DNA of 64,000 nucleotides from JAVVHH01 sp965276815 (GCA_965276815.1 CBDIBE010000011.1:868001-932000), one strand, 5' to 3'; counted from the stretch's first letter, positions 34,751 through 44,986 are shown. Translations and numbers: made by a program. Notes: generated by a model not told the origin, from the sequence alone.

Positions 34751-35497
34751 ATGACTTCCCTGCAAGGCAAGACGGCCCTCGTCACCGGCGCCTCCCGCGG
34801 CATCGGCCGGGCCAGCGCCCTTGCCTTCGCCAAGGTCGGCGCGCGCGTGCTGGTCCATTACGGCCGCGGCGCGGCCGCGGCTGACTCCGTCGTCCAGCAA
34901 ATCCGCGCCGAAGGCGGCCAGGCGGACGCCGTCGCCGCCGATCTCGCCACCCCGAAAGGCCCCGCGGAGCTCGCCACCCAAGTCCGCCGCCTCGTCGGCA
35001 ACCGGCTCGACATCCTGTTCGCCAATGCAGGCATCTCGAAGGCGGCCACGATCGAGGAGACCACCCTAGAGGACTTCGACAGCCAATTCGCCGTCAACGT
35101 CCGCGCCCCCTTCTTCCTCGTCCAGCAGCTCCTGCCGGTCCTGGGCGAAGGCAGCAGCGTTATCTTCGTCTCCTCGCTCGCCGCCCACGCCACGGTCGGC
35201 AACCTCGCCGCCTATGCAGCCACCAAGGGCGCCATCGACACGTTGGTGAAGCACTTCGCCACCGCCCTCGGCGGGCGCGGAATCCGTGTCAACGCCGTCG
35301 CTCCCGGCGTCGTCGAAACCGACATGTCCAGCTTCGCCAAGACCGATGCCGGGCGCGACTTCACCCTCGGCATGCAGGCCCTCAAGCGCGTCGCGCAGCC
35401 GGACGACATCGGCCGGGTCGTCGCCCTCCTCGCCTCCGACGACGCGGCCTGGATCAGTGGCGACACGATCCGCGTCGATGGCGGCTCGAAGCTCTGA
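34751..35497 (+). CDS. SDR oxidoreductase, FabG-like, divergent from LysR
   Basis: Classical SDR of 248 aa. Cofactor motif TGASRGIGRASA at residues about 12-23, NAGIS near 91, Ser near 138 and YAATKGAID near 151, then PGVVETDMSS. The HYGRG after strand 2 suggests NADP preference. It may be controlled by the adjacent LysR protein. Beyond its stop stands a broken MFS gene, so an oxidoreductase plus transporter operon may once have been here. Confidence 0.9.
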   Translation: MTSLQGKTALVTGASRGIGRASALAFAKVGARVLVHYGRGAAAADSVVQQIRAEGGQADAVAADLATPKGPAELATQVRRLVGNRLDILFANAGISKAATIEETTLEDFDSQFAVNVRAPFFLVQQLLPVLGEGSSVIFVSSLAAHATVGNLAAYAATKGAIDTLVKHFATALGGRGIRVNAVAPGVVETDMSSFAKTDAGRDFTLGMQALKRVAQPDDIGRVVALLASDDAAWISGDTIRVDGGSKL

Positions 35498-35505
35498 CCC
35501 GGCCG

Positions 35506-35780
35506 GGGTGGTCGCCCACACCCTCTGGACGAGCGCCGCGCCGGCAATGGCCTACCGGATCTACGCCGAGCAATGGCACCTCAGCCACACGGCGACCACG
35601 GGGATCTTCGCGATCTATCCGCGCTTCGTCGTCACCAGGTTGGTCCTGTTCGGCGACCTCTGACCATATCGGCCGGCGGGCCACGATGCTGACCCGTCTC
35701 CGTCGACCTCGCCGCCGCCGCGACCGCCGTCCTCAGCGCCGCGACCCTCATCTTCGCCTCCGCCTTACGAGCACGGCAGG
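35506..35780 (+). pseudogene. Degenerate N-terminal fragment of an MFS transporter
   Basis: Three consecutive frames together spell the beginning of a major facilitator protein. Frame one gives LWTSAAPAMAYRIYAEQWHL and then TATTGIFAIYP up to FGDL, where a stop occurs at 35661. One base shift continues SDHIGRRATML, completing motif A (GDLSDHIGRR). A further shift near 35695 gives VDLAAAATAVLSAATLIFAS. The remaining three quarters of the gene are absent. Family members carry about 400 aa. Confidence 0.75.
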
Positions 35781-35847
35781 AAACCATAACCTTGCTTAAG
35801 CCGGGATAGACCAGGCAGGCTACGGCGATGATCGCGCCAGCCTGCAG

Positions 35848-36360
35848 ATGAACGAGCAGCAACCCGCCCCCACCAAAACGCAACGTTGGCTTTCCGACGG
35901 GGTGTTCGGCCAGATCGAGCATATCGTCTACGTCGTGATCGGCGCTCTCCTCGCCATCACCGCCGCCCTCGCACTCGCCGAGACCGCCGTCGTCCTCTGG
36001 CACGGCATCCTCGACCGGAGCGGCTCGGAAGCCGTCTTCGAGATCGTCGACCGCCTGCTCTTCGTCCTCATGCTGATCGAGATCCTGCACACCGTCCGCG
36101 CCTCGATCCGCACCGGCACCCTCACCGCCGAGCCATTCCTCATCGTCGGCCTGATCGCCTCCATCCGCCGGGTCCTGGTGATCACGCTGGAGAGCTCGGA
36201 AGCCATGCGGCGCAACGAATGGTCTAGCACGATCGCCGACCAGTTCCGCGCCACGATGATCGAGCTCGCCATCCTCGGCGTCCTCATCCTGGTGATGGTC
36301 GTTTCGATCTACCTCCTGCACCGCAGCGAAAGCCTCCGCCGCGAGCCCGCCGAGTCCTAA
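35848..36360 (+). CDS. PsiE-like phosphate-starvation-type membrane protein
   Basis: Membrane protein of 170 aa with four hydrophobic segments: IVYVVIGALLAITAALALAE, LLFVLMLIEILHT, FLIVGLIASIRRVLVITLES and ELAILGVLILVMVVSIYLL. The RLLFVLMLIEILHTV and GLIASIRRVLV blocks match the PsiE family. Function is unknown; the E. coli founder is induced by phosphate starvation. It precedes the sugar-type ABC ATPase by 72 bases. Confidence 0.85.
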   Translation: MNEQQPAPTKTQRWLSDGVFGQIEHIVYVVIGALLAITAALALAETAVVLWHGILDRSGSEAVFEIVDRLLFVLMLIEILHTVRASIRTGTLTAEPFLIVGLIASIRRVLVITLESSEAMRRNEWSSTIADQFRATMIELAILGVLILVMVVSIYLLHRSESLRREPAES

Positions 36361-36432
36361 ACTCTGGAATCAAGCACTTGTGGCCGGCCCGCCCGGGCGG
36401 CACACTCCGCCGCAAGAATTCGGGAGGCTGGA

Positions 36433-37532
<1,100 letters not shown>

Positions 37533-37533
<1 letters not shown>

Positions 37534-38306
37534 TGCAGGACCTCACCGGCCAAACCGTCTGGATCACCGGCGCCGGCACCGGCATCGGCCGCGCGATCGC
37601 GCTCGCCTTCGCGCAAGCCGGCTGCCGCCTCGCGCTGACCGGCCGCTCCCGCGAAACCCTCGCCGAAACCCAGGCCCAGGTCGAAACAGCCGGCGGCTCC
37701 GCCATCCTCGCCCTCGCCGACGTCGCCGACGCCCACCAGGTCACCCGCGCCCATCACGAAGTCGCCGCCGCCCTCGGCGACGTCCAGATCCTCGTCAACA
37801 ACGCCGGCACCAACGTCGGCCGCCGCAACTGGTCCGTCCTCTCGCCCGAGGACATGGCGCAAATGGTCGACGTGAACCTCAAAGGCCCGTTCCTCTGCAG
37901 CCTCGCCGTGCTGCCCGCCATGCGCGAGCGCCGCTCCGGCCTGCTGATCCACGTGGTCTCCAACGCCGCCACCGGCATCTACGCGGTCGCCGGCCCCACC
38001 TACACCGCCAGCAAGCACGGCGCGCGCGCCATGTCCGCCACCCTTAACGCCGAGGAAGGCATCCACGGCATCCGCAGCGTCTGCATCAACCCCGGCGAGG
38101 TCGAAACCCCCATTCTCGACAAGCGCCCCAAACCGCCCAGCGCCGCCGACCGCGCCCTCATGGTGCAACCCGAAGACATCGCCGCATCCGCCGTCTTCGC
38201 CGCCCGCCTGCCGGCGCGCACCTGCATCACCGACATGACCATCACCCCGACCGACAACAATTTCTACCGCGCCTCGGCCAAAGCCATCGAAGAGATGACC
38301 CGCTGA
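37533..38306 (+). CDS. SDR oxidoreductase in the UgpC/Ldh cluster
   Basis: Short-chain dehydrogenase of 257 aa. Cofactor motif TGAGTGIGRAIALA near residues 12-25, NNAGTNVG near 89, Ser in HVVSNAATG and the catalytic pair in YTASKHGARAMS near 157. Substrate unknown; its position between a sugar ABC ATPase and an Ldh-family dehydrogenase suggests a sugar or sugar acid. Start and stop each overlap a neighbour by one base (TGATG type). Confidence 0.9.
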
Positions 38307-39406
38307 TGGCCGGAGAAACCGCCACCATCCCCGCCGACACCCTCCGCGCCTACGTCGCCCGCATCTTCGAGGCCGCCGGCGTCGCCCCCGAGGAAGCCGC
38401 CCGCACCGCCCATCACCTGCTCGGCGCCAACCTCACCGGCCATGACAGCCACGGCGTCATCCGCGTCCCCCGCTACGTCCAATGGCTGCGCGAAGGCAAA
38501 GTCCTCACCGGCCGCTCGATCACCGTGGTCCTCGAAAGCCCGACCCACGCCGTCGTCGACGGCAATCGCGGCCTCGGCCAGACCGTCGCCCCGCAAGCCG
38601 TCGACCTCGGCATCGCCAAAGCCCGCGCCGCCGGCCTCGCCGTGGTCACGCTGCGCAACGCCGGCCACATCGGCCGCGTCGGCGACTGGGCCGAGCGCGC
38701 CGCCGAAGCCGGCTTGGTCTCCATCCACTTTGTCAACGTCGGCTTGGGCGAGATTGTCGCCCCCTTTGGCGGCGTCGAGCGCCGCTTCGGCACCAACCCC
38801 ATTTCTATTGGTGTCCCCCAACCCCCAAAGGACGGAAAACCCTCCCCGCCCCTCCTGCTCGACCTCGCCACCAGCGTCGTCGCCGAAGGCAAGGTCTTGG
38901 TCGCCAGCAACGGCGGCAAGCCCATCCCGGCCGGCGCCCTCGTCACCGCCGACGGCCGCCTCTCCAGCGACCCCGCCGACTTCTACGGCCCCCTCGACGG
39001 CAACAACCGCGACCCGGCCAACGGCACCGGCGCGCTGCGCGCCTTCGGCGACCACAAAGGCAGCGCCCTCGCCTTCATGTGCGAAATCCTCGCCGGCTGC
39101 CTCACCGGCAGCCCAACCGCCCGTCCCGAGGACGGCAAGCGCGCCGGCATCGTCAACGGCATGCTCTCCATCTACCTCGACCCCGCCCACTTCGGCGCCG
39201 CCACCTTCGCCCAAACCGCAGCCGACTTCGCCGCCTACGTCAAATCCACCCGCCCCATGCAAGGCATCGACGAAGTCCTAGTCCCCGGCAACCCCGAATC
39301 CCGCACCCGCACCTTGCGCCTCCGCGACGGCGTCCCGCTGCAGACGGAAACCTGGGCGGCAATCCAGGCGACGGGCCGGGCGTTGGGTGTAAGGTCTCCG
39401 AACTAA
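38306..39406 (+). CDS. Malate/L-lactate/ureidoglycolate dehydrogenase family oxidoreductase
   Basis: NAD(P)-dependent dehydrogenase of 366 aa of the Ldh2 family, distinct from Rossmann-fold LDH. Signature HDSHGVIRVPRYVQWL contains the catalytic His; GHIGRVGDWAE, FGTNPISIGVPQ and the NGMLSIYLDP block are typical. Members reduce or oxidise 2-keto and 2-hydroxy acids such as 2,3-diketogulonate or sulfolactate. It is coupled to the preceding SDR. Confidence 0.92.
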   Translation: MAGETATIPADTLRAYVARIFEAAGVAPEEAARTAHHLLGANLTGHDSHGVIRVPRYVQWLREGKVLTGRSITVVLESPTHAVVDGNRGLGQTVAPQAVDLGIAKARAAGLAVVTLRNAGHIGRVGDWAERAAEAGLVSIHFVNVGLGEIVAPFGGVERRFGTNPISIGVPQPPKDGKPSPPLLLDLATSVVAEGKVLVASNGGKPIPAGALVTADGRLSSDPADFYGPLDGNNRDPANGTGALRAFGDHKGSALAFMCEILAGCLTGSPTARPEDGKRAGIVNGMLSIYLDPAHFGAATFAQTAADFAAYVKSTRPMQGIDEVLVPGNPESRTRTLRLRDGVPLQTETWAAIQATGRALGVRSPN

Positions 39407-39510
39407 GCCAAACGGCTGTTCGCCCTCTGGCCGTATGTCCGCCTTCGAGACGCGGCCCTGCATAGAGTAATAGGAGCCTCCTTCTCGCCAACAGCAACGA
39501 GGAACCTTGC

Positions 39511-40497
39511 ATGCCGCGCATCGTCTACGTCCCGTCCGCAGGGGCCGACCGGCAATTCGCCGAGCGCCTGGTTCCTGCAGGATTCGAGCTGGTGGAGGTG
39601 CGCGCGGGCAGCCCTGAGCTTGCTGCCGCGATGCCGGACGCGGATTACCTAATCGGCTTAGGGGACCGATCGATGGACGACGCGTTCTACGCGCGGGCAA
39701 AAAAGCTCAAATTGGTGCAACTGCTCAGCGCCGGGTACGACAAATGCGACATCGAGTCCGCGCGCCGCACAGGCGTGCCGATCTGCAATAACGGAGGCGC
39801 CAACTCGGTCGCGGTGGCCGAGCACACGCTGATGCTGATGCTCACAGTCTCGCGTCGGCTGATCTGGCAGCACGAGAACGTCGCGGCCGGGCGCTGGCGC
39901 GGCAATGATTGGCAGGACAAGCACGTCTACGAGCTAGAGGGCAAGACGCTCGGCATCGTCGGTCTGGGCACCATAGGCAGGAAGGTTGCCCGCATGGCCC
40001 GCGCCTTCGGCATGACGGTGATCTATTTCGATGTGCTTCGTCTGAGCGAGGCCGAGGAGGACGCGGTCGGCGCTCGCTTCCGCTTATTGGACGAAGTGCT
40101 GGCGCAGTCCGATATCGTGAGCCTGCACGTGCCGCTGCTCGACAGCACAAGGCACCTGATCTCGACCCGCGAATTTGGATTGATGCAGAAGCACGCCTAT
40201 ATCATCAACACCAGTCGCGGCCCGGTGATTGACGAGCCTGCCCTGGTCGCCGCCCTCTCCGAGGGCGAGATCGCTGGTGCAGGGCTTGACGTGTTCGATA
40301 CCGAGCCGCCGCCGCCCGACAACCCGCTCTTCTCGCTCGAGAACGTGGTGCTGACCGCTCATCTGGCAGGTCCCACGTGGGAGAACCGCGTCAAACGCTT
40401 TCGTAACGCTTTCGACAATGTGCTGCGCGTGCATCGCGGGCAGGCGCCGTACTGGGTGATCCCCGAACTGCGGGCGGCGCAAAAACTATCCGGATAG
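39511..40497 (+). CDS. D-isomer-specific 2-hydroxyacid dehydrogenase
   Basis: NAD(P)-dependent dehydrogenase of 328 aa. Cofactor loop GIVGLGTIGRKVARMARAFG near residue 150; catalytic Arg in NTSRGPVIDE, Glu in DVFDTEPP and His in VVLTAHLAG. It resembles phosphoglycerate/glyoxylate reductase-type enzymes. GAGGAA precedes the ATG. The 104-base gap upstream shows no clear terminator, so it may belong to the same transcript as the Ldh gene. A hairpin-rich gap follows. Confidence 0.92.
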   Translation: MPRIVYVPSAGADRQFAERLVPAGFELVEVRAGSPELAAAMPDADYLIGLGDRSMDDAFYARAKKLKLVQLLSAGYDKCDIESARRTGVPICNNGGANSVAVAEHTLMLMLTVSRRLIWQHENVAAGRWRGNDWQDKHVYELEGKTLGIVGLGTIGRKVARMARAFGMTVIYFDVLRLSEAEEDAVGARFRLLDEVLAQSDIVSLHVPLLDSTRHLISTREFGLMQKHAYIINTSRGPVIDEPALVAALSEGEIAGAGLDVFDTEPPPPDNPLFSLENVVLTAHLAGPTWENRVKRFRNAFDNVLRVHRGQAPYWVIPELRAAQKLSG

Positions 40498-40953
40498 GCG
40501 ACCCTTGTCCGAGCGTGTCGCGCACGGCCAAAGGAACGTTGCTGCTGCCTCGCCGGCGACCCGTGACGAGGAAATCAACGGTGACAAACTGCTGCCTCTC
40601 CGAAATGTCCCGGCTCTGAGAAGATCCAGGTGTAAAGACCGTGGTTGGCGCGAATCGGCCTGTAATCCCTCCCAATTCTCAGGTCCGGTACAACGGAGCA
40701 ACCGCGCCGGCCAACAAGCCCAAGCGCCGCCCCCCGATAACGGCCTCGACGCCGCCGCCGCCCGCGCCGCCCTCGACATCGACGAGCGCCCCGTCCCCGA
40801 AATCATCGTCCGCCGCCGTCGAACCCGGCTCGCACCGCTCCTCCCTCCAAGCCCGCCGGCGAGCCCGAGCGCTTCTACCGCCTCGTCATCGCCCCAAACT
40901 CCTCCTGACCCAGTCAGAACCCAGCCAGGTTCAGCGGCGACTAGACCGCGATC

Positions 40954-40977
40954 GTCCTGACCGGAATCGGTCAGGAC
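40954..40977. repeat. 10-bp perfect inverted repeat, GAAT loop
   Basis: GTCCTGACCG at 40954-40963 faces CGGTCAGGAC at 40968-40977 with a four-base loop. It stands just before the larger 17-bp hairpin. Confidence 0.85.
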
Positions 40978-41000
40978 GTGAATCGCTGTCTCAAATAAAG

Positions 41001-41046
41001 CTAGACCTTTATCGGCCCGACCACAGTCAGGCCGATAAAGGTCTAG
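41001..41046. terminator. 17-bp perfect inverted repeat, probable terminator
   Basis: CTAGACCTTTATCGGCC (41001-41017) pairs perfectly with 41030-41046 around a 12-base loop. It begins 29 bases beyond the stop of the minus-strand PEP-CTERM gene; on that strand the hairpin is followed by CTTTATTTG, weakly U-rich. A bidirectional terminator is the simplest reading; a protein-binding site is possible. Confidence 0.6.
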
Positions 41047-41074
41047 ACGTCGACACCTTCAAAACCGGCCTTAC

Positions 41075-42126
41075 TCACATCGAGCGACGCGCCCGCACCC
41101 CTATGAAGCCCAGCAACCCGGCCGCCACCAGCAGCAAGCTGCCTGGCTCCGGCACCGTCGTCGCGTCGAACACGGTCAGGCTCGAGATGTTCGACACGTA
41201 ACGCCCGCCCGCAATGTCCCCAGGCACCACCAGCCGCGCGAAACCATCACCGCCGCCTGAACCAAGCTGCCCATCCTCATCGGCATAGGCGACCAGGATC
41301 GGCTCGTCGCCGAACATCGGGTCCAGCTCCCCGGCGGAGAAATCGACGCTGTACCCGTCACTCCCCGTCGCCACCACCCCCTTGTGCAGGATGTCGTTCT
41401 TGATCGTCGGATCCGTCTCGATCCCCGCCTCCCCGAGCACGTCCCAGAGCAACGCGCCCGTGTAGGTGTCCGTGACCAGCGTGCCGCCCGCATTGTACGT
41501 GACCGTCTCCTGGTACGCCGGCAGCGCCTCCAGGCTGGCCAAGGTAAACGTGATCGGCGTCGAAACCGCACCCTCAACCACGAAACTCGACGTCGTGCCC
41601 CCGCCCGTTCCGGCCACCGTCGGCCCGTGCCCCACCACCAGACTGTCCACATTCGATACATACCGCCCGCCGGCCACGTCGCCCGAGGCGGTCACCCGCG
41701 CCACGCCATCCGCCCCCGGCAAATTGCCTGCCGTGTCCTCAATCGCGACCAGGTCGGTCTTATGCCCGAAATTCGGTGAGATCTGCCCGGACGAGATCAC
41801 CGCCTCATACCCGTCCGTCCCGGTCGCGATCACATAGGTCTGTAGCACATCGTTCTTCACCGCCGGGTTCGCGCTGATGCCGCCCGCATCCTGCAAGACG
41901 CTCCACAGCGTCGGCCCGGTGAACGTGTCGGTCACCGGCGTCCCCGCGGCGGTGTAGGTCTCCGTCCGCATGGTCTGCGGCAGCGCCTGCAGGGCGGAGA
42001 GGTCGAGCGTCGTGGGCGCACCGACTTGACCGGAACCGTCACCGACGTGCTCGGCACCGCCCAGGCGGGAGCCGCCAGCACCGACGCAAGCAGCACGCTT
42101 GCAACAACCGGCTTTAAGCTTTCCAT
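41075..42126 (-). CDS. PEP-CTERM protein with two Moco-binding-like domains (frameshifted)
   Basis: Secreted protein read in two frames. The ATG at 42126 has a strong AGGAG site and encodes signal peptide MESLKPVVASVLLASVLAAP and AWAVPSTSVTV; near 42034 one base seems missing, and the next frame continues GQVGAPTTLDLSALQALP into the main part. Two domains of about 130 aa follow (TDTFTGPTLWSVLQDAGG and TDTYTGALLWDVLGEAGI), like the sulfite-oxidase Moco-binding fold but without its Cys ligand. The end VPEPGSLLLVAAGLLGF plus RARR is a PEP-CTERM sorting tail. Pseudogene, sequencing error or programmed shift cannot be told apart. Confidence 0.78.
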
Positions 42127-42144
42127 AGCAATCTCCTGATAGGA

Positions 42145-42960
42145 TTATGGCTGCTCGGGGAGGGCCACCGGTTGGAACCCATGCCGCTGCAAGATCGACT
42201 GGCCTGTTTCGGACATGACGAACAGGGCGAAGCGGGCCGCGTCAGGGTTGCCAGTCAGCACAACCATCCCGTATGCCGGCCCCACGGTCAGGCTAGGCGG
42301 CAATATCACCCCGGCCAGCCCGGGCACTTCCTGCTGCACGGCGGCGACCCCGCTGCAGTAGCCGAGCATGATGTCCGCCGCATTGGCCAGGAACACGCCC
42401 TCGACCTGCCCCTTGCCAGGGACGAGCGGCTTGCTGTCCGGACCGCCGACGAGCTTCAGCGCCTTGCCCTCCAGCGTGGCCTTGGCCCCCGGATGCAGCG
42501 CCTCCGCCCGCGCGAACACCGCCCAGGCATAGTCGCCGCCAGGATCGGCGCCGGGCGTCGACGTCGCCACCCGCACCGCCGGGTCGAGCATCCGGTCCAG
42601 CAGGTTTTCCGGCGTGAGCCCCAGGCTCGATTTCGCCAGTGCGCACATCTTGTTCAGCGCGAACATGATAACCGGCAAGCCTCCCCGCTTGGTGGCGAGA
42701 AGCCGCGGTTGCGCCATGTCCGCCGAGGCGAGGATGTCGGCGGGCGCCCCCGCCTCGATCCGCTGGCGCAATACGCCGGACGGCCCGAACACCGGCGGCG
42801 CGACCTGCTCCTTCGTAAGCCCGGACAACGCGAGCATATCGGTCATCGCTTCGGTCAGGCTGCCGGCCGCGAACAAGTGAATCGGAGCCTGCGCCCGCGC
42901 CGCCGGGCTCACGGCAACGAGCAGCAGCAATGCGACCAATGAACCTCTCGAGCGCAACAT
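42145..42960 (-). CDS. ModA-like molybdate/tungstate-type substrate-binding protein
   Basis: Periplasmic binding protein of 271 aa. Signal peptide MLRSRGSLVALLLLVAVSPA and following ARAQA. The mature part starts IHLFAAGSLTEAMTDML, then GPSGVLRQRIEAGAPADILAS, the anion-binding Ser pattern of ModA. Also seen: ATSTPGADPGGDYAW and the YGMVVLTGN segment. ModB and ModC are not adjacent. The ATG at 42960 was chosen because upstream codons overlap the divergent regulator gene. The PEP-CTERM gene follows 18 bases later, probably co-transcribed. Confidence 0.88.
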   Translation of the reverse strand: MLRSRGSLVALLLLVAVSPAARAQAPIHLFAAGSLTEAMTDMLALSGLTKEQVAPPVFGPSGVLRQRIEAGAPADILASADMAQPRLLATKRGGLPVIMFALNKMCALAKSSLGLTPENLLDRMLDPAVRVATSTPGADPGGDYAWAVFARAEALHPGAKATLEGKALKLVGGPDSKPLVPGKGQVEGVFLANAADIMLGYCSGVAAVQQEVPGLAGVILPPSLTVGPAYGMVVLTGNPDAARFALFVMSETGQSILQRHGFQPVALPEQP

Positions 42961-43070
42961 GACCCCATCGCAGTATTCGGATGAACATAGCCATCGGCTT
43001 CTCGGCAAGTCGAGCGCCTTTGCGCGCGGCCCCGGCTGCGCCGCTCCGGTTCTCATGCTAGGTTGCACGA

Positions 43071-43415
43071 ATGGCACGGCTGACGCTGCGCATCGATTTT
43101 GACGAGGGCCGTGCCCTGGGACCTGGGAAAGTCCGCCTGCTCGAGCTGGTGGGCGAGACCGGCTCCATTTCCGCCGCGGGAAGGGCGATGGGGATGAGCT
43201 ATCGCCGGGCCTGGTTGCTGATCTACGGCCTCAACAAGACATTTCGCGCGCATGTCGTGCAGACCCGCGAGGGCGGCCCCGGCGGCGGCGGCGCCAGCCT
43301 GACCGATTTCGGCACCGAGCTGGTAGCAAGCTATCGCGCGATGGAACGCGACGCTGCCCACGCGCTTGACCAGCGCCTGGCCAAACTCGAAGACGCCCTA
43401 GTAGTCCGATCGTGA
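43071..43415 (+). CDS. ModE-like winged-helix regulator
   Basis: DNA-binding protein of 114 aa equal to the N-terminal domain of ModE, without the molybdate-binding Mop domains. The helix-turn-helix is LLELVGETGSISAAGRAMGM followed by SYRRAWLLIYGLN; the GGPGGGGASLTDFG wing is typical. It is divergent from modA-like (110 bases), so likely controls it. Since the sensor domain is missing, molybdate may be sensed another way. Confidence 0.88.
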   Translation: MARLTLRIDFDEGRALGPGKVRLLELVGETGSISAAGRAMGMSYRRAWLLIYGLNKTFRAHVVQTREGGPGGGGASLTDFGTELVASYRAMERDAAHALDQRLAKLEDALVVRS

Positions 43416-43444
43416 CGCCACCACCAGCATCCCGCACCTGAAGC

Positions 43445-44986
43445 ATGGCGACCTTGCACGCACCCCTCGGCCGCGGCCGGATCACCCGCGCTCTCCGCAC
43501 CTTCCGCATCCCCCGCCTGCTGCCGCGCAACCGCGCGCGCACGACCCGGCCGCAGCCGGACCTTGTGCGCGAGAGCAACAAGCCGCTCGCCCGCCTCGCC
43601 GCCGAGCAGGTCTTCTCCCGCGTCGCCGGCGCCGCACCCATCGAGGGCAACAGCCTCCGCCTGCTCCGCAACGGCGCCGAGAACTACCCCGCATGGCTCG
43701 ACGCCATTGCCAGCGCCCAGCACGCGATCCACTTCGAAAACTACATCATCGACAGCGACGAAATCGGCCGGCGCTTCCGTGACGCGCTGATCGCCCGCGC
43801 CCGCGAGGGCGTCGCCGTCCGCGTGCTCTACGACTGGCTGGGCTGCCTGACCCGCACGAAACCCGGCTTCTGGCGCAAGCTGCGCGCCGCCGGCGGCGAG
43901 GTCTGCGGCTTCAACCGGCCACGCCTCGACAGCCCGTTCGGCTGGGTCAGCCGCAACCACCGCAAAACCCTCATGGTCGACGGCAAGATCGGCTTCGTGT
44001 CCGGCCTGTGCATCGGCCACGCCTGGGTCGGCGACCCGGCCAAGCGCATTCCCGCCTGGCGCGACACCGGCGTCGAGGTCCGCGGCCCCGCCATCACCGA
44101 TCTCGAAGCCGCCTTCGCCCAAAGCTGGGCCTTCGCCGGCGGCGCCTCGATCCCGCCCTTGCCGCAGAACGCCGACGCGCCGGAAGCCGGCGACATTGCG
44201 CTCCGCGTCATCGGCAGCCGCCCCAACACCATGGGCCTCTACCGGTTCGACCAGCTCATCGCCGCCCTCGCCCGCCGCACCCTCTGGCTGACCGACGCCT
44301 ATTTCGTCGGCACCACCCTCTATACGCAGTCGCTGATCGACGCCGCCCGCGACGGCGTCGATGTCTGCCTGCTCGTGCCCGGCGCCTCGGACATCTTCAT
44401 CGCCAAAGCGCTCTCCCGCGCCGGCTACCGGCCCTTGCTCGAGGCCGGCATCCGCGTCTTCGAGTGGAACGGCCCGATGCTGCACGCCAAGACGGCGGTC
44501 GCCGACGGCCGCTGGGCCCGGATCGGCTCGACCAACCTCAACATCGCGAGCTGGGCCGGTAACTGGGAGCTCGACGTCGCCGTCGAGGATCCCGGCTTCG
44601 CCCAGCAGATGGAGGCCATGTTCGAGGAGGACCTGAACGGCGCGACCGAGATCGTGCTCGACCTCGGCGGCGTCCATTCGGCCACCCCGCGCACCAGTCC
44701 GCGCCGCGGCAGCCCTGGGCGGTTGGCCGCCGGCGCCGTCGGCCTCGGCAGCGCCGTCGGCGCCGCCATCACCAACCACCGCGCGCTCGGCCCGGCCGAA
44801 GCCAAGGTCCTCACCGCGGGCGGGTTGATCCTGCTCGCCCTCGCGGTCGCCGCCCTGGTCATCCCGCGCCTGATCACCATCCCGCTGGCCCTCGTGGCCG
44901 CCTGGGTCGCAACGACGCTGCTGGTCCGCGCCGTGCGGCTCGGCGCGGCGGCCCGGCGCCAACACGGCAAAGCGTCACATTCCTGA
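43445..44986 (+). CDS. Phospholipase D-like protein, cardiolipin synthase type
   Basis: Protein of 513 aa with two HKD motifs: SRNHRKTLMVDGKIGFVSG near residue 175 and MLHAKTAVADGRWARIGSTN near 347. These are the paired catalytic centres of phosphatidyl transferases. The C-terminal 100 residues contain two hydrophobic stretches (GLILLALAVAALVIPRLI and IPLALVAAWVATTLLV), a possible membrane anchor placed at the C terminus instead of the N terminus as in Cls. Function as cardiolipin synthase is inferred. The following EEP gene is also a phosphodiester-type enzyme. Confidence 0.88.
   Translation: MATLHAPLGRGRITRALRTFRIPRLLPRNRARTTRPQPDLVRESNKPLARLAAEQVFSRVAGAAPIEGNSLRLLRNGAENYPAWLDAIASAQHAIHFENYIIDSDEIGRRFRDALIARAREGVAVRVLYDWLGCLTRTKPGFWRKLRAAGGEVCGFNRPRLDSPFGWVSRNHRKTLMVDGKIGFVSGLCIGHAWVGDPAKRIPAWRDTGVEVRGPAITDLEAAFAQSWAFAGGASIPPLPQNADAPEAGDIALRVIGSRPNTMGLYRFDQLIAALARRTLWLTDAYFVGTTLYTQSLIDAARDGVDVCLLVPGASDIFIAKALSRAGYRPLLEAGIRVFEWNGPMLHAKTAVADGRWARIGSTNLNIASWAGNWELDVAVEDPGFAQQMEAMFEEDLNGATEIVLDLGGVHSATPRTSPRRGSPGRLAAGAVGLGSAVGAAITNHRALGPAEAKVLTAGGLILLALAVAALVIPRLITIPLALVAAWVATTLLVRAVRLGAAARRQHGKASHS

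Larger units (their letters stand above)
40498..41074. other. 577-base gap with hairpins and possible gene fossil
   Basis: No intact gene is visible. The stretch 40735-40905 is coding-like in changing frames: one frame gives DNGLDAAAARAALDIDERPV and EIIVRRRRTR, another ends PAGEPERFYRLVIAPNSS before a stop at about 40908. This could be a decayed gene, of unknown family. From 40950 on there are two strong inverted repeats listed separately. Confidence 0.45.
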
